Source: Archangiaceae bacterium (lineage in GTDB: Bacteria > Myxococcota > Myxococcia > Myxococcales > Myxococcaceae). Taken from it: a DNA stretch of 64,000 nt. Location of the stretch: positions 496,001-560,000 of the forward strand of contig JADJNS010000001.1 of the NCBI GenBank assembly GCA_016714225.1, written 5' to 3'. Within the stretch, counting starts at the first letter, position 1; the number at the start of each line of letters is the position of its first letter. The notes under the pieces were generated by a model. That model was given only the letters and a program-made list of their open reading frames with translations. It was not told the origin of the DNA and ran no database searches. The position numbers and the translations under genes were made by a program. Shown one piece after another: positions 1-7,760 of this stretch.

Positions 1-617
1 GGTCCCACCGCGCCGAGACCGCCTGCTTCACCCGGTTGAAGAACGCGGCGAACTTCCACTCGCGGGTGTTGAGGTAGGTGCCCTCGCCCTTCTCCACGTC
101 GTTGAGGTCGTCGTTCGGCGCGTCGCCGCCGTTGGCGGTGGTCTCGACCGGCCGGTCGTCGGGCGGGGTCGAAATCGCCGAGCTGAGCAGCGGCCCGGGG
201 CGGGGCATCGGTCCCGGCGCGTCGTCGAGCTTCTCCGAAGCGGCTGGCCAGGCTCACCGCCTGCGGGGGCGGCGCCGGCTTCGCGGCGGCCACCTTCCAC
301 TTGTTGGTCTGCTCTTTGGCGCGGGTCTGCTTCTTCACCGAGTTGTCGGTCTCGGCGAGGTACTTCGACTCGACCGGCCTCAGGCGATTGCCCGGCGCGA
401 CGTCGACGATTTGCCCCTTGGGAATCGGCTCGGGCTTCAAGGGCGCGCCGCGGTTCTTCTCCCACTGCTTCGAGCTGAGGTTGCGCAGGCTGACCGGCCG
501 CTGCTCGACCTTCGGCGGCCGCTCGGTCTGGGTCGCCCAGCTCAAGGCCAGCATCGCTCCCACCGCGAGCGGGTGGGCGATGATGGAAAGCACGAACGCG
601 AGCAGGGTACGACGCAC
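1..617 (-). CDS. TonB-family energy-transducer-like protein (3' partial, apparent frameshift)
   Basis: The N-terminus (VRRTLLAFVLS...) holds one hydrophobic membrane anchor, followed by a charged, Pro-rich periplasmic linker. The C-terminal part reads TYLNTREWKFAAFFNRVKQ and then VSARWD, which resembles the TonB C-terminal domain of proteobacterial and myxobacterial transducers. The two halves are in different frames: reading leftward on the minus strand, one base too many is present near 236 (between SRFG and EKLDDAPG). I take this as a sequencing error because both halves keep coding character. The GTG at 617 is chosen because it immediately precedes the anchor; a GTG at 683 is an alternative. 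The 3' end lies outside the window. TonB assignment is by motif only. Confidence 0.6.
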   Translation of the reverse strand, partial: MRRTLLAFVLSIIAHPLAVGAMLALSWATQTERPPKVEQRPVSLRNLSSKQWEKNRGAPLKPEPIPKGQIVDVAPGNRLRPVESKYLAETDNSVKKQTRAKEQTNKWKVAAAKPAPPPQAVSLASRFGEARRRAGTDAPPRAAAQLGDFDPARRPAGRDHRQRRRRAERRPQRRGEGRGHLPQHPRVEVRRVLQPGEAGGLGAVG

Positions 618-790
618 GGTGACGCGGGCTTCATTAGCAGGGAGCCCGAGGGCGTGCGAACCGGCGCGAGTTCGATCTTTCACCCGGCTAAGCCATAGTC
701 GCAGGTCGCCTGCTCGCCGCCGCCCTCGCGCTCACGCTGCTCGCCGCCTCGGAGCCGGAAGACGCCGGCCCCGGGGATGACGCCGGCGCA

Positions 791-2422
791 GTGGAGGACG
801 CCGGCATTCCCTCGCACTACCAGACCGGGCCGCTGCCGCTCGACGGCCGCACCATCGACTTCTTCCCCGACGGCGGGGTGGCGCGCCCCGAGCCGAAGTG
901 GCTGCGCCTGCGCGGCAACCGGGTGATGCCCGAAGAAATCTACCGCAACGCGCTGCACCTGCCGCCCGACGCCCAGCCCGACGCCGCCACCGCCGCGTAC
1001 ATCGAAGAGACGCTCTACGGTTTCCTGGTGAACGGCGGCTACGAGCTGGCGGCGGTGGGCGCGGTGGTGACTCCAGACGGCATCGACGTGCAGATCGACG
1101 AAGGCCAGCTCGAGAAGGTGGTCTTCACCGGCCGCCTCACCTTCAACACCCTGCGCTTTCGCCTGCAGCTCTACCTCGAGCAAGAGGTCTTCAACCGCCC
1201 GGCGCTCGAGCGGCAGATTGCGCTGCTCTCCGAGAAAATCGGTCTGCCGGTGGTGCGCTGGTCGCTGGTGCCCACTCCGCACCCCGAGCACCTGGGGCCC
1301 CAGCTCGACTCGCTGGGCGCCATCGAGGGCCTCGAGTTGGTGCACGCCCGCAAGCCCTACGAGCTGTGGTTTTTCTTCGAAGAGAGCGAGTGGAGCGTCG
1401 GGCCGGGGGTCGACCTGCGCTCGGGCTACATCGACGGCCTCGAGGTGGGGCTCAACTACCAGGGCGTGGGCGCGTTCGACGACCGCTTCCGCATCGCCGC
1501 CAGCGGCGGCCTCGGCCTGCGCTACAGCCTCGACGACCACGCGCTGTACCCGGCGTTCTCGCGCGCGTTTCTCGAAGCCCGCTGGTTCTCGAAGAAGGTG
1601 GGGCCGGGCCGCTTCGGCATCTGGTTCAACGCCAACCTCTACGGCCGCCAGCGCAAGGACCTCGACGTCGAGGACTACCACGAGGCCAACGCCACCACCG
1701 GCCTCGACTACGGCATTCGCATCGCCAACGGGGCCTGGGTGACGCCGGCGGTCGGCTTTCAGTGGACCAAGGTCTTCGACATTCGCCCGATGCTCAAAGA
1801 CCCCGACTTCAGCCGCGTGCCCCTCGATGCCGAGCGGCTGCGCACCTTCGCCGAGCTCTCGGTGCTCTGGGTGGTCGACCCCGAGAACCAACGGTGGGAC
1901 CGGCAGCATCAAATCGAGCTCGCCGGCCGCTACTACCTCGGCCGCGCGCTCGACCCGTCGGTCGCCGGCGGCCTGCAGGGCTACGGCTGGGTGACCGAGC
2001 GCTACCAGCAGGTCTTCGAGCTGGGGTGGCACGACTTCTGGCTCAGGAGCCGCGCGCGGCTGGTCTTCGGCGACGTGCTGTTCAGCGACGAGCTCAACGT
2101 CGGTGAGCTGTTGCGCGGCGTGTTCGGCACCTTCGTGCGCAAGGCGGGTAACGTCGAGTTCGAGTTCCGCTTCAGCTTGAACCGCGACATCTTGAAGGTG
2201 AGCTTCTTCACCCAGATTGCCGGCTACGGAGAGGTCGACCGCCGCACCGGGGCCGAAGAGTTCCGCCTCGGCGTCGCGGCAGGCCCCGGCTTCCACGCCC
2301 TCATCCAGGGCATGTTCCAGATGGACCTGTACGCCTCGTTCGGCTTTCGCACCCGGTGGAGCGACTTCCACGACTCGCCGTTCTCCATCGGCTTCGTGGC
2401 GCTGCTCAACAAGACGTTCTGA
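791..2422 (+). CDS. Outer-membrane beta-barrel protein with POTRA-like N-terminus
   Basis: This 543-residue protein has an N-terminal part (about residues 35-170) that looks like POTRA modules: LRLRGNRVMPEEIYRNAL, a GFLVNGGY repeat-type helix and VVFTGRLTF. The remaining ~330 residues show alternating hydrophobic/aromatic beta strands typical of a barrel and end in F, the usual outer-membrane insertion signal. The layout recalls BamA/ShlB/TamA-type Omp85 proteins, but strand number and function cannot be fixed here. The codons upstream of the GTG at 791 encode a plausible signal peptide (GRLLAAALALTLLAAS) open back to a stop at 689, yet contain no ATG, GTG or TTG. The true start may be a rare codon (ATA 695, CTG 710) or hidden by a base error. 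Confidence 0.75.
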   Translation: MEDAGIPSHYQTGPLPLDGRTIDFFPDGGVARPEPKWLRLRGNRVMPEEIYRNALHLPPDAQPDAATAAYIEETLYGFLVNGGYELAAVGAVVTPDGIDVQIDEGQLEKVVFTGRLTFNTLRFRLQLYLEQEVFNRPALERQIALLSEKIGLPVVRWSLVPTPHPEHLGPQLDSLGAIEGLELVHARKPYELWFFFEESEWSVGPGVDLRSGYIDGLEVGLNYQGVGAFDDRFRIAASGGLGLRYSLDDHALYPAFSRAFLEARWFSKKVGPGRFGIWFNANLYGRQRKDLDVEDYHEANATTGLDYGIRIANGAWVTPAVGFQWTKVFDIRPMLKDPDFSRVPLDAERLRTFAELSVLWVVDPENQRWDRQHQIELAGRYYLGRALDPSVAGGLQGYGWVTERYQQVFELGWHDFWLRSRARLVFGDVLFSDELNVGELLRGVFGTFVRKAGNVEFEFRFSLNRDILKVSFFTQIAGYGEVDRRTGAEEFRLGVAAGPGFHALIQGMFQMDLYASFGFRTRWSDFHDSPFSIGFVALLNKTF

Positions 2423-2464
2423 ACGAAACTTCACCCGCCGGCCGTCTTGAGGTTGAGTCGCCTC

Positions 2465-2788
2465 ATGTCTTCGGGGCGCATGGTGCCAATCTGGGTGGCC
2501 GAGGGCACCTTCGACGAAGACTGGCCAGACGCTCCGCAGCGCGGAGACATGGTGCAGCTGGTGGTGAAGTTCACCGAAGACCTCGAGACCGGCGACGGAG
2601 AAGAGTGGTCGAGCGCGCTGATGCGCGGCCGCGCCAGCGTCACCGACGAGCGCTCGGTGAGCGCGCTGGTGACCGCGACCTCGAAGCTGCCGCCCAAGAG
2701 GCTCGCCGGCATGTGGGACGTGACCCTCGAGCGCGAGGCCGATGAGCAGCCCTGGAAGCTGGTCAAGATGACGCGGCGGCACGGCTGA
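2465..2788 (+). CDS. Small hypothetical protein
   Basis: Not recognised. It is a 107-residue, acidic, soluble-looking protein with no signal peptide or membrane segment, starting MSSGRMVPIW and ending in the basic KLVKMTRRHG. Predicted strands alternate (MVQLVVKFTED, WDVTLEREADEQPWKLVKM), giving the feel of a small beta-rich domain. It follows the outer-membrane gene by 42 bases on the same strand, so co-transcription is likely. ATG 2465 is preferred over TTG 2447 because the upstream codons are poor. A terminator-like hairpin follows. Confidence 0.55.
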   Translation: MSSGRMVPIWVAEGTFDEDWPDAPQRGDMVQLVVKFTEDLETGDGEEWSSALMRGRASVTDERSVSALVTATSKLPPKRLAGMWDVTLEREADEQPWKLVKMTRRHG

Positions 2789-2833
2789 AGGGCCCCACGG
2801 TGCGGGGTGGAATCGAGGCGTGGGACCCGGTGG

Positions 2834-2882
2834 AGCCCGAGCCCGCACCACACCGGGGGTGCGGGGTGGTTTCGGGGCTTTT
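2834..2882 (+). terminator. Hairpin terminator after the 2465-2788 gene
   Basis: CCCGCACC (2842-2849) pairs perfectly with GGTGCGGG (2858-2865). An outer AGCCC/GGGGCT pairing extends the stem, and a short TTTT run follows. Placement 46 bases past a stop codon fits an intrinsic terminator; the T-run is short, so strength is uncertain. Confidence 0.5.
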
Positions 2883-2973
2883 CCCCCTGCTGCTGATCAT
2901 CGTCTCCCGGCGGTTACAATTTCTTTCGAAATGTCATCGATTCTGAAGCGATCCCTCGTATGAGGGCGCTCAT

Positions 2974-4005
2974 ATGGACATCTTCACCGCCCTGAATCGC
3001 GAGTCGCAGTACAGCAAGAACCAGCTTCAGCTCATCCTCGGTGCCTGGGTGATGAGCAGCCTCCTCGAGAAGGGGGCGAAGGTCTCGGTCTCCGACGGCC
3101 ACGTCGAAGAAGGCGAGTACGACAAGCGGTCAATCTACTCGCTGCTCTACGCGCTCTACCGCTCGATGGGCGAAGTGAAGAGCGACACCGGCGAGAGCTA
3201 CGAGTTCACCTTCAACACCTGGGGCTATGCCTGGCCGAAGTCGTGGGGCACTCCTCCCAACAGCGACCGCGACCCGCAGCGCTTCGGCAAGAACGCCTAC
3301 AGCGGCCTGTACCACTTCGACGCCGTGAAGAAGTACATCGCCGAGCGCAACGGCAAGGTGCACGTGGTCGAGATGGGCTGTGGCACGGGCGCCGGCGCGC
3401 ACCACGTGTGCAGCAACGTGATTCCCAACGGCACCTACGAAGCCGTCGACATGCAGATGTCGGGCATCGGCACCTGCCGCCGCAAGTTCGTGCCCCAGCT
3501 CGGTGGCCGCTTGAAAGCGACCTGCGCCGACGCGACCCGCCTGCCGATTCCCGACGGCGTGGCCGACTTCGTCGCGGTCAACGAGACCCACGTGACCGAG
3601 TTCGCCGGCCTGGTGACCGCCGAAGACCGCGCGTTCTTCTCCACCGCCTACCGCCTGCTCAAGCCGGGCGGCTTCCTGGTGTGGGGCAACGCGATTCCCG
3701 CCAGCACCTGGCAGCCCTCCATCGACTACCTCGAGTCGCTGGGCATGAAGCTCGTCGAGCGCTGCGACGTGACCAAGGAAGCGGTGCAGGCCCGTGACGA
3801 AGACAAGGCCCGCATCGACGCCTACGCCCGCCAGTGCATCGAGGCGTTCCACGGCTTCCGCATCCCCTGGCTGGGCGCCAAGAAGCGTCTCGAGGCCGAC
3901 CAGGCCCTCAAGAACTTCGCGCGCAACCCCGGCACCAAGCTCTACGACGTGATGCTCGACGGCACCCACACGTACGAAGTGGTCGCCGTGCAGAAGAAGG
4001 CGTAA
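2974..4005 (+). CDS. Class I SAM-dependent methyltransferase
   Basis: This 343-residue protein has a Rossmann-type methyltransferase core. Motif I is VVEMGCGTGAGA (about residues 131-142), an acidic residue follows in EAVDM (about 156-160), then ADATRLPIPDG and a LLKPGGFLVWG motif. These features are those of small-molecule methyltransferases of the UbiE/sterol/rebeccamycin type; the substrate cannot be told. An N-terminal helical region of about 120 residues precedes the core. The ATG has an upstream GAGG element. The gene stands alone, with a strong terminator 27 bases after its stop, so it is probably monocistronic. Confidence 0.85.
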   Translation: MDIFTALNRESQYSKNQLQLILGAWVMSSLLEKGAKVSVSDGHVEEGEYDKRSIYSLLYALYRSMGEVKSDTGESYEFTFNTWGYAWPKSWGTPPNSDRDPQRFGKNAYSGLYHFDAVKKYIAERNGKVHVVEMGCGTGAGAHHVCSNVIPNGTYEAVDMQMSGIGTCRRKFVPQLGGRLKATCADATRLPIPDGVADFVAVNETHVTEFAGLVTAEDRAFFSTAYRLLKPGGFLVWGNAIPASTWQPSIDYLESLGMKLVERCDVTKEAVQARDEDKARIDAYARQCIEAFHGFRIPWLGAKKRLEADQALKNFARNPGTKLYDVMLDGTHTYEVVAVQKKA

Positions 4006-4032
4006 CCCCTCTTCAGCCGTCTTTTAAGAGAC

Positions 4033-4077
4033 CGGGCGGGGCAAGCGAGCAATCGCGGCCCCGCCCGAAGTCTTTTT
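4033..4077 (+). terminator. Rho-independent terminator of the methyltransferase gene
   Basis: CGGGCGGGGC (4033-4042) and GCCCCGCCCG (4058-4067) form a perfect 10-bp stem with a 15-base loop, followed by TCTTTTT (4071-4077). A second perfect stem lies just downstream (GCGGGGCC 4078-4085 with GGCCCCGC 4096-4103), between this gene and the convergent gene ending at 4112. Confidence 0.8.
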
Positions 4078-4111
4078 GCGGGGCCTGCCGCAGCGGGCCC
4101 CGCTCAGACTC

Positions 4112-5722
4112 TCAGTCGCCGACGATGCCGAAGAAGTAGTGCTGCGCCTGACCCGAGTACGAGACCATCGCGAACGGGGTTCCCCCGTACTGCGAGTTGC
4201 GCCGGTTGCGGGTGATGGTGAGGTTCACGCGCTCACCGTTCGCGCCGAACTGCTTGCTGAGCGCGAAGGTCAGCTCGCCCTGGGTGCCGAGCTCGGTCGC
4301 CGCCAGGTTCCACGCGCTGCGCGACGCGTCGCTGAACAGGTCGACGCCCACCGTCTTGCTCGCCCCGACCGCGAGCTTGATGCCCTTGGTGACGTAGTTC
4401 TGGCCGCCCCCGAAGCTCAGAATCACCGAGTCGGTCAGCACCGGCACCGCGTTGAAGTAGATTTGCCCGGGCAGCGCCGGCTGACACGGGTCGTGGCCCG
4501 CGGCCGCCGCCACGTTCGACCAGCTGCGCTGCAGGTCCCACGAGTAGCCGGTGGGCTTGAAGACCGAGGCCGGGTCCTGCGCGCACATGTCGCTGACCTC
4601 GCCGAGCAGAATCAGCTCCCAGACCACGTGGTCCTGGTCGATGAACGAGTAGGCCGGGTTGTCTTGCGGGAAGGGGTCGGTCGCCGCCTCGACCAGCTCG
4701 TGGCTCGCCGAGGCGGTGCCGGTCTGCAGCACCCCCACGCCCGAGTCGCACGCCGGCACCACCGCGTACGCCACCGGCAGGTTGCTCGGCGGCAGCAGAA
4801 TGTTGCTGTGGTACGCGAAGTAGCCCTGGCAGCTCGCCTGACCGCCCATCGTCACCGTGGTGCCCGCCGGGTAGAAGATGACGTAGATGGACTGCGAGGT
4901 CGGCGTGCCGAACTCGGGGTGCGTGCCGTTCAGCTTGCCCTTGAGCCACGTCTCGACCTGGGTGTCGGTGATGGTGGTCGGCGCGTTCTCGGTGAGGTGA
5001 ATCGGAGTGCCCGCGGTGCCCGCGCCCACCCCGTACTCGGCGGTCGTCGCCGTCCAGTACGAAGTGCCGCCGACCGTGCCAATCATGTTGTCGAAGCCCG
5101 CCAGGTTGGTGGCGTTCTGGTTGGCGAAGTTGATGGAATAGAACTTCGGAGCGCTCAGCGTCGGGCCGCCCTGCGACATCACCCGCGGAAACGAGCCGTG
5201 GGGCGCCGGATACACCGTGGTGCTGCCGCCTGCCGTGCCTGCGCCGCCGGCCGTGCCCGCGCCGCCCGCGGTCGCCGCGCCGCCCGCCGTCGCGCCGCCC
5301 GCCGTGCCGCTGCCGCCCGCGGTGGCAGAGCCGCCCGCCGTGCCTGCGCCGCCCGCCGTCGCCGCGCCACCTGCCGTGCCGCTACCCCCCGCCGTCGCGG
5401 CGCCGCCCGCGGTGCCGGTACCCCCTGCGGTGCCTGCGCCGCCCGCCGTGCCGCTGCCGCCCGCGGTCGAGCCGCCGCTGCCGCCCGAGCCGCCGGTGCT
5501 GCTCGCGGTACAGCGACCCATCGCGCACACCTGCGCGCCGCTCACGCAAACGTCGCAGGTGTTGGCCTGGGCGCCGCACGCGTCGATGCGGTTGCCGGGC
5601 TGACAGACTCCGGTCGAGTCACAGCAGCCGTTGCAGCTCTGCGGGGTGCACTGCGACGCTCCGTTGCCACCGCACGCGCTGACGAGGCCCAGAAGGACCG
5701 TCGCCGAGAGAAGTCGAATCAT
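4112..5722 (-). CDS. Cys-rich/Gly-rich lipoprotein with HELVEAATDP motif
   Basis: This 536-residue predicted lipoprotein has signal peptide MIRLLSATVLLGLVSAC, with a lipobox at LVSAC. A short Cys-rich knot follows (CTPQSCNGCCDSTGVC ... CAMGRC), then a long Gly/Thr/Ala low-complexity linker encoded by an 18-bp minisatellite. The ~370-residue C-terminal domain contains SHELVEAATDP, an HEL-x-E arrangement that could bind metal, and a later FIDQDHVVWELI. I know similar HEL..E..TDP motifs from uncharacterised secreted proteins and, weakly, from plant EXORDIUM-type proteins; protease activity is not proven. ATG 5722 is chosen because the signal peptide begins there. Confidence 0.75.
   Translation of the reverse strand: MIRLLSATVLLGLVSACGGNGASQCTPQSCNGCCDSTGVCQPGNRIDACGAQANTCDVCVSGAQVCAMGRCTASSTGGSGGSGGSTAGGSGTAGGAGTAGGTGTAGGAATAGGSGTAGGAATAGGAGTAGGSATAGGSGTAGGATAGGAATAGGAGTAGGAGTAGGSTTVYPAPHGSFPRVMSQGGPTLSAPKFYSINFANQNATNLAGFDNMIGTVGGTSYWTATTAEYGVGAGTAGTPIHLTENAPTTITDTQVETWLKGKLNGTHPEFGTPTSQSIYVIFYPAGTTVTMGGQASCQGYFAYHSNILLPPSNLPVAYAVVPACDSGVGVLQTGTASASHELVEAATDPFPQDNPAYSFIDQDHVVWELILLGEVSDMCAQDPASVFKPTGYSWDLQRSWSNVAAAAGHDPCQPALPGQIYFNAVPVLTDSVILSFGGGQNYVTKGIKLAVGASKTVGVDLFSDASRSAWNLAATELGTQGELTFALSKQFGANGERVNLTITRNRRNSQYGGTPFAMVSYSGQAQHYFFGIVGD
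5225..5474. repeat. 18-bp coding minisatellite
   Basis: About 13-14 imperfect tandem copies of an 18-bp unit of the type GCCGCCCGCCGTGCCTGC, including one 15-bp unit, sit inside the lipoprotein gene. On the minus strand they encode TAGGAG/TAGGSG-type hexapeptides. Every unit keeps the reading frame, so length changes would only alter linker length. Confidence 0.85.
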
Positions 5723-5798
5723 CGCTGCTGTACCCCTGCCTCGGCCCTTTTGTGCAACGGGCGCCTTGTAGCCGCCCAGGGGCACGCGATTCAACGGG

Positions 5799-6857
5799 TC
5801 AACGGCGCTTCGAGGCGAGGCGGGTGGTTGGCGCACTGCGCAACGTCAGCTCGGCCCACTCGGGCCTCCACGCCGCGTTGGGCGCCAGCACGATGCGCGC
5901 CCCGCGGGTCTGCCCGTCTCTGGTCACGGTGAGGCTGTAGCGGCCGGGGGCGAGGCTGAGCTCGCGCGGGGCGTCGCCGAGCACCTCGGCGACCACCTGG
6001 TCTCTCGCCAGGTCGGTGATCAGCACCCGCTGCGCGTCGGGCAGCGCGACGAGCGCGGGCGGGCTCGACAGCTGCGTCAGCGTCAGCTCGCCGCGGCCCG
6101 AGAGCCGGTAGTCGAAGGTCGCGTGCTGGCCCCGGCCGTCGAGCAGCTCGGTGGCCGAGAGCGTGCGCTCGTACGCGTAGCGGTAGGCCTCGTACAGCGT
6201 CACCCGCTTGTCGGCGTTCACGTCGGCCGCGCCTCGCAGCCCCGACACGAAGTGGTGGGTGAAGAAGCCGCCCATCACCTCGTTCGACTCGTGCGCCAGC
6301 TCGGCCTCCGAGCTCGACGAGATGAACACCTCGCCGCGCGACTGCAGCGCGTCGGTCAGGTGCACCTCGAACCCCTCGGCCGGGCGGCCGCCGCGGGTGC
6401 GCAGGCCGCCGCCGCTCTTGCATGCATCGACGACCGCGATGCGCACGTCGGCGCCGGTGCCCTCGAGCAGCGCCCGCACCCGCGCGTACGACACCCGCTC
6501 TGCGCCGAGCTCGACCGACTCACCGTCCGAGTGACCCGAGAAGTAGAACATCATCACCGCCGAGCTTCGGGGGTGCTGCGCCCAGTGCTGGGTGAGCCGC
6601 GCCCGCGCCAGCACGAACGCGCGCTCGAGGTCGGCCGCGGTGCGGCCCTGCAGCAGCAGCAGGTCGTCGGGGGCCACCTCGCCCAGCTCGACCAGCACCC
6701 GCGCCATCTTGCCGGCGTCGGTCTCGGCGTAGCGCAGCGGCGGCAGCTCGTCCGAGCCGGCGTTGCTGCCCACCACGATGGCGATGCGACGGGTCTGCGC
6801 GGCTGCAGCCAGCGGAGCAGCGAGGATCAGCAGCGAGAGTGCGAGGCCGGCCTTCAT
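5799..6857 (-). CDS. Secreted caspase-family (peptidase C14) protein
   Basis: This 352-residue protein begins with a signal peptide (MKAGLALSLLILAAPLAAAA). The caspase/metacaspase p20-like fold follows: RRIAIVVGSNAG strand, catalytic His in FYFSGHSDG (H109) and catalytic Cys in VVDACKSGG (C146). The C-terminal ~110 residues (PPALVALPDAQRVLITDL...) look like a beta-sandwich appendage ending in a basic tail. A secreted caspase-like protease is unusual because the fold is usually cytoplasmic. Another possibility is a non-proteolytic caspase-like domain, although both dyad residues are present. The start is ATG 6857, where the signal peptide begins. Confidence 0.85.
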   Translation of the reverse strand: MKAGLALSLLILAAPLAAAAQTRRIAIVVGSNAGSDELPPLRYAETDAGKMARVLVELGEVAPDDLLLLQGRTAADLERAFVLARARLTQHWAQHPRSSAVMMFYFSGHSDGESVELGAERVSYARVRALLEGTGADVRIAVVDACKSGGGLRTRGGRPAEGFEVHLTDALQSRGEVFISSSSEAELAHESNEVMGGFFTHHFVSGLRGAADVNADKRVTLYEAYRYAYERTLSATELLDGRGQHATFDYRLSGRGELTLTQLSSPPALVALPDAQRVLITDLARDQVVAEVLGDAPRELSLAPGRYSLTVTRDGQTRGARIVLAPNAAWRPEWAELTLRSAPTTRLASKRR

Positions 6858-6895
6858 GACCGGCAGAAGTAGCCCTCGAGGCGGGGGCACCTCTT

Positions 6896-6907
6896 GGACA
6901 TATGTCC
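6896..6907. promoter_or_regulatory. Perfect 12-bp palindrome upstream of the caspase gene
   Basis: GGACATATGTCC is perfectly self-complementary and lies 39-50 bases upstream of the caspase-gene start, in a short AT-rich island. It could be an operator for a dimeric regulator; no regulator can be named. Confidence 0.25.
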
Positions 6908-6964
6908 CTCTGCCGGCGCTTTTGAGTGGTGAGGCTCCGTCAGGCGTTCACGCGCCGTGCGGCC

Positions 6965-7702
6965 TCACAGGTCGTCGCACGGGGTGCCCAGCGGCATGCG
7001 CTCGTAGATGCCCAGGTCGGTGTAGATGAGCACGTGGTTGTCGTCGACCGGCACGCGGGTCAGCTTCGCCTCGGCCTTTCCGGCCACCCACTTCAGCGCG
7101 TCGTCGTTGGCGACCAGCCGCAGCTCTCCGCTCTTGGTCGAGAAGATGTCACCCACCGAGTCCGAGACGATGTTGGTCATCTGCTGCAGCTTCAGCTTGC
7201 CGCGCGGGCCGATGTAGAGCTTGAGGTCTTTCTTGCCCGGCACGTCGCGCTGCATGTCGACGTAGTAGTAGTTGCCCTTCTCGTCGCGCGCGAGCAGGTA
7301 CGGCAGCCGCTGCCAGCGCGGGCCGAAGAAGCTCGCCCCCTCGAGCAGCGCCTTCGCCGCGTCGGCCCCCAGCTCTTCGAGCGCGGTGGTGCGCTCTGAG
7401 CACTCGACCTTCACCTTGCCCTCGCGCGACTCGAGCGAGGCGCGAGCGCCCTGCGCGCGTGGCTCCCACAGCGACATGCTCCACGACGACTTGTCGCCGC
7501 CGCCGCCCGGAGACCGCAGCTGGTAGAACGACTTGCCGTCGCCGTAGTACGCGGCCGCCGGCAGCACCTTCTCGGGGTCCAGCGCCGCCACCAGGTAGTG
7601 CTTCTTGCCGTCGGTGTAGACGTGCATCGAAGGCTTGAGCGCGGCGACGTCGAGCTTCTCGGGCTCGGCTGCCAGCAGTGCGGCGAGGGCGATGAAGGTC
7701 AT
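6965..7702 (-). CDS. Secreted hypothetical protein
   Basis: Not recognised as a named family. The 245-residue product has a short signal peptide (MTFIALAALLAAEP) and a mixed alpha/beta body with motifs such as VYTDGKKHYLVAALDP, GPRWQRLPYLLARDEKGNYYYVDM and VGDIFSTKSGELRLV. No metal or catalytic motif stands out. It lies 107 bases upstream of the caspase gene on the same strand, so the two could be cotranscribed, though the gap is wide. The start ATG 7702 is chosen at the signal peptide; the frame is open further upstream to 7906, but that extension overlaps the divergent gene. Confidence 0.7.
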   Translation of the reverse strand: MTFIALAALLAAEPEKLDVAALKPSMHVYTDGKKHYLVAALDPEKVLPAAAYYGDGKSFYQLRSPGGGGDKSSWSMSLWEPRAQGARASLESREGKVKVECSERTTALEELGADAAKALLEGASFFGPRWQRLPYLLARDEKGNYYYVDMQRDVPGKKDLKLYIGPRGKLKLQQMTNIVSDSVGDIFSTKSGELRLVANDDALKWVAGKAEAKLTRVPVDDNHVLIYTDLGIYERMPLGTPCDDL

Positions 7703-7760
7703 GCTCCCACTATAGGCCGGTGAGCTTAAATGCCCGGGGGCGGGGTCTATACTTCTCACC

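Noticed and set aside
680..2851. Very long minus-strand open frame opposite the outer-membrane gene
   Set aside because: It is antisense to two genes with better coding character, its protein is a His/Val/Ala-rich low-complexity chain typical of shadow frames in GC-rich DNA, and it has no start context.
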